From positions 653,001 to 717,000 of the forward strand of contig CAJNDS010002823.1 in assembly GCA_905221605.1 (NCBI GenBank): a stretch of DNA of 64,000 nt. Reading direction: 5' to 3'. The DNA comes from Symbiodinium natans. Lineage: Eukaryota > Sar > Dinophyceae > Suessiales > Symbiodiniaceae. Of the stretch, positions 61,416-64,000 are shown one piece after another; position 1 is the stretch's first letter; each line of letters starts with the position of its first letter. The notes under the pieces were generated by a model, which was not told the origin of the DNA, did no database searches, and saw only the letters and a list, made by a program, of their open reading frames with translations. The translations under genes were made by a program, and so were the position numbers.

Positions 61416-61663
61416 CGTCTAAACCCGAGAGGCCTAACTCCCTGAACTCCTCGGAGGATGCCTCAAGTAACCCTACAAGCCTAAGCCCTAAACCACTGAA
61501 CGCTCAACTCTGAAACCACAATCGAAATACCCAAACACTCTCAACCAGAAAGACCTACACCCCAAAACCCTACAAAACCTTACAATCCCGATCCCGAAAC
61601 CGCTACAAAACCGAAAATGCCCCCCTACTGCCCTTGATGACAGGAGTCCCTTATCCGAAACTG

Positions 61664-61764
61664 CAATTTGCTTAAACACCCACCAAGAAATCAAACCTAT
61701 TCTTCCTCATATGGGCAATCTGGAGACTATTACCTCTTTCTTTTGTGGGGGGTTCTTAAGCCCC
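61664..61764. mobile_element. Foldback element, family B
   Basis: CAATTTGCTTAAACACCCACC at the left and GTGGGGGGTTCTTAAGC at the right, abutting the CCCTAAA array at 61766. Confidence 0.65.
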
Positions 61765-61765
61765 T

Positions 61766-61824
61766 AAACCCTAAACCCTAAACCCTAAACCCTGAACCCT
61801 AAACCCTAAACCCTAAACCCTAAA
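61766..61824 (-). repeat. CCCTAAA array
   Basis: Eight heptamers with one CCCTGAA. Confidence 0.97.
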
Positions 61825-62462
61825 GGGGCCGGCATGTGGGCCTGGAGCAGCGAAGCTTTGTCGCCGCGGTGAAGCCTGACAAAAGGTGAATTAGGGTTTA
61901 GGGTTTTGGGTTTAGGGAGTTTCGGGTTTAGGCCAAGAATGTAGGGCGTGAAGGGTTTTAGGGTTGAGGGTTTAGGCCTACCATTCAGGGGGCGGGGGTA
62001 GGGCTTTTGAGTTTGAACTCAAAACTTTTCAGGTGCCTCAGGGTTTGAGAGTCAGGGTTTTTAGGGTGTCAGGGTAATATGGGTTGAGGGTTTACAGGTG
62101 ATTTAGGGTTGTAAGGCTGCCAGGATTATAGCGCTTAGGGTTCTTTCGGGTTTGGGACGAAGGCTTTATAGAGTTTGCATGGGGCGAAGGGTTCAAGCTT
62201 TCGCTTTGTACAGGTACAGGCTTGGTTTAGGGCTCAAGGCTTCAAACGCCTTGACCGTAGCCCCCACAGCCCCTAAAAACCCTCACCCTAAACTCCCAAA
62301 CCCTAGGCCCTAAAGCCCTGTTCAAAGCCAGGATTCGGGTGCAGGGCGAGTTTCGGGAACGAAATTAGGGGTTGCGGCCCTTACCAACCCCCACCCCACC
62401 CCAAAAAAGGTCCCCATGGCTGCCGTGTGACTATTGTGGACTCCCTCTTTTCGGTGGACCCT

Positions 62463-62618
62463 CACTTGAAGGTTCATGGGTGGGTACAAGGTACTTAGAG
62501 GTTCATGGGTAGTTATAAGCGGGGTGATAAGTTGGGTGACTATGACTGTAACTGGTTGCAACCTTCTTTTGTGTTCTTACAACCCTACTTATAACTACCC
62601 ATGAACCTCCAAGTAGGG
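62463..62618. mobile_element. Foldback element, family A (with partly duplicated left arm)
   Basis: CACTTGAAGGTTCATGGGTG is followed 27 bp later by ACTTAGAGGTTCATGGGTAG. The right end is CCCATGAACCTCCAAGTAGGG. Confidence 0.75.
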
Positions 62619-62698
62619 TTAGAAGCGTGGCAACTATCCCTAAGCCCTAAACCCTGACCCATATCTGTAACTCCATGTACCTGAGGTGTAACCTGTAA

Positions 62699-62880
62699 AA
62701 ATGCAGGTGAATGGAGGCCCGGGTAAGCCCCAACGCCGGGACCGCTGCGACTCGGCTTGCAGCCACTGCTGTAATGCTTTCAACAGCTGCCGCCTCAGCT
62801 TGCCCAGGCTCGAGCTTTGTTTCTAGCATTTCGGGTTGACAAGGCCTAGCCCTTTCTACCTTCAGCTTGATAAGAAGCAC
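62699..62880 (-). CDS. Candidate exon-like ORF (strand uncertain)
   Basis: Minus frame LKVERARPCQPEMLETKLEP, then GQAEAAAVESITAVAASRVA, reaching TACAG|GTTACA at about 62690. The plus strand is also open (VNGGPGKPQRRDRCDSACSH). No family recognised. Confidence 0.3.
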
Positions 62881-64000
62881 CCTTAAGTCTTAAGTGGTAG
62901 CTACCCATAAAACTGCAGGTAAATCGCGGGCGTTGCTCACCAATGTTAAGAAGGCATGATACGTATACTCATTCATAACAGACATACCAAGCCTACCTTT
63001 CATAGATGCAGCTCAACCATGAAAAGGCAGAGAGCCTATCACAAATCATCACCTGCATTGACCACACAATTATCTGGCACTAGGCATGTCGGGAGAGATT
63101 GGAAAACTCATTTTATGTAGTAGGGTTCGCTTTCAGGTATGGTTTTCAAGTATGCTTTCTATTGCCAAGAGTTCCTTGCAAATGGGTCCCCAAAAGCAAC
63201 CTCTTAAAATGGCCGGGGGGGGGGGGGGGGGCAAGGGGGTCTGTAATTAAGCTAGGGTTCAAAGCTCCGAACCCAATCAGGGACCCGAGGAAGGCCAGTT
63301 CAATCCCCCAGGTGCCCCTTCGAGGGCACCCCTGAAACCCTCAAAAGCGGACAAAGCGCACAACAACAAAGAAAAGACCTGTGAGGGGGATTCTCTACAT
63401 TTGGGGCACTTTTCGGAGATCCAACTAGAGTATGGAGCCTTATATACACATATATCAATATAGGGAATGAGAAAGAGAACGAGAGAGAGAGAGAGGAAAC
63501 CCAACAAGGGCACGTAACTTCGAAAGTTAGTCCCGCTCAAAGGCTCTTTGTTCTTACTTGAAGCCTCATGGGCAAATACCCTTCACCACGACGTGGGCTG
63601 AACAAAAAAGCAACCTCCTCCGCAATTTCAGGCCCCCTGCCGCCGGGAGATTTCCTTCCACTGGCGCTGGATCTCCTGCAGACTTTGGTGGTGGAACCCC
63701 TAAACGCTTTACCCAAAACCCTAAACCCCAAACCCTAAACCGTGAACCCTGAACCCCTTAGCTTCAAAGCTGCCCTACTCCCTGAACCCTCGAGCCCCTC
63801 ACCCTAAGAGTCAAGCTGATGGGGAGAAGTTCCGATGAACCTTCCCTTCGCTTCGAGCTTAGGGCTTAGGGCTTAGGGTTTAGAGCCTTTACGGTTTGGG
63901 GTGGGGCTTGAGGTTTGGGGATGTCGGGTAGGTGATGGTCGTCGTTGTCGTTGCCACCCATGTGCTGCCGACTAGGGACAGCGATTTAGGTGGCAGAGTG
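62881..64000. other. Non-genic right end
   Basis: Contains a G run at 63213-63232, (GA)n at about 63480-63496, short CCCTAAA arrays at 63715-63760 and CTTAGGG units at about 63858-63880. An open GC-rich island at about 63628-63680 after GCAATTTCAG (PCRREISFHWRWISC) may be another exon. Confidence 0.5.

Overview
The window looks like nuclear DNA of a dinoflagellate, probably of the Symbiodiniaceae/Suessiales type. Four sequence signs support this. (1) TTTAGGG-type heptamer arrays occur throughout. (2) A relic of the 3' 18 nt of the dinoflagellate spliced leader lies at 43934-43951 on the minus strand. (3) The first 923 bases carry a Ty1/copia-type Gag of the form common in dinoflagellate genomes. 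(4) An intact R2-like non-LTR retrotransposon ORF lies at 47142-50615. No bacterial or organellar gene organisation is visible. I cannot name the species.

Layout. 1-923: 5' part of a copia-like gag on the minus strand, running off the left edge. About 1.3-39.3 kb: no long ORF. It is a mosaic of some 60 short telomere-like arrays in both orientations, at least six families of 100-150 bp foldback (MITE-like) elements, microsatellites and homopolymer runs. Between many CCCTAAA arrays and the next TTTAGGG array lie 50-150 bp GC-richer islands. These are open, end in AG on the left and meet G|GT or G|GC on the right. They look like small exons whose intron ends are made of telomeric heptamers. Plus-strand reading gives the most consistent borders, but several islands are open on both strands.

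39.3-40.4 kb: a purine-rich repeat family. 40.4-44.0 kb: a minus-strand gene-like or retrogene-like unit. It begins with tandem spliced-leader relics and holds coiled-coil, proline-rich and EWLWH-repeat/CxxC ORFs with frame breaks. It is pervaded by the word CAAAG on the plus strand. 44.0-46.3 kb: weak unassigned ORFs. 46.6-50.63 kb: the R2-like element (C2H2 finger, reverse transcriptase, CCHC plus restriction-like endonuclease), apparently inserted in a copy of the purine-rich repeat.

51.2-55.0 kb: a composite satellite. It holds heptamers grading from TTTAGGG through CTTAGGG to CTCAGGG, thirteen 75 bp perfect-arm hairpins and four tRNA-Ala(CGC)-like genes. 55.5-58.75 kb: an 87 bp repeat family, 9 bp AT-rich (AAATTATTT) repeats and GC-rich hairpin arms. 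59.49-60.31 kb: thirteen copies of a 54 bp tandem repeat. 60.9-64 kb: a return to the telomere-array/foldback mosaic.

How it fits together: mobile-element remnants and repeats dominate. The only confident protein genes are the copia Gag fragment and the R2-like ORF. The tRNA-like genes are probably amplified as part of the satellite. The most unusual signal is the repeated CCCTAAA-island-TTTAGGG layout, which would mean introns terminated by telomere-like inverted repeats. Exon calls and strand were judged by eye and need transcript data.
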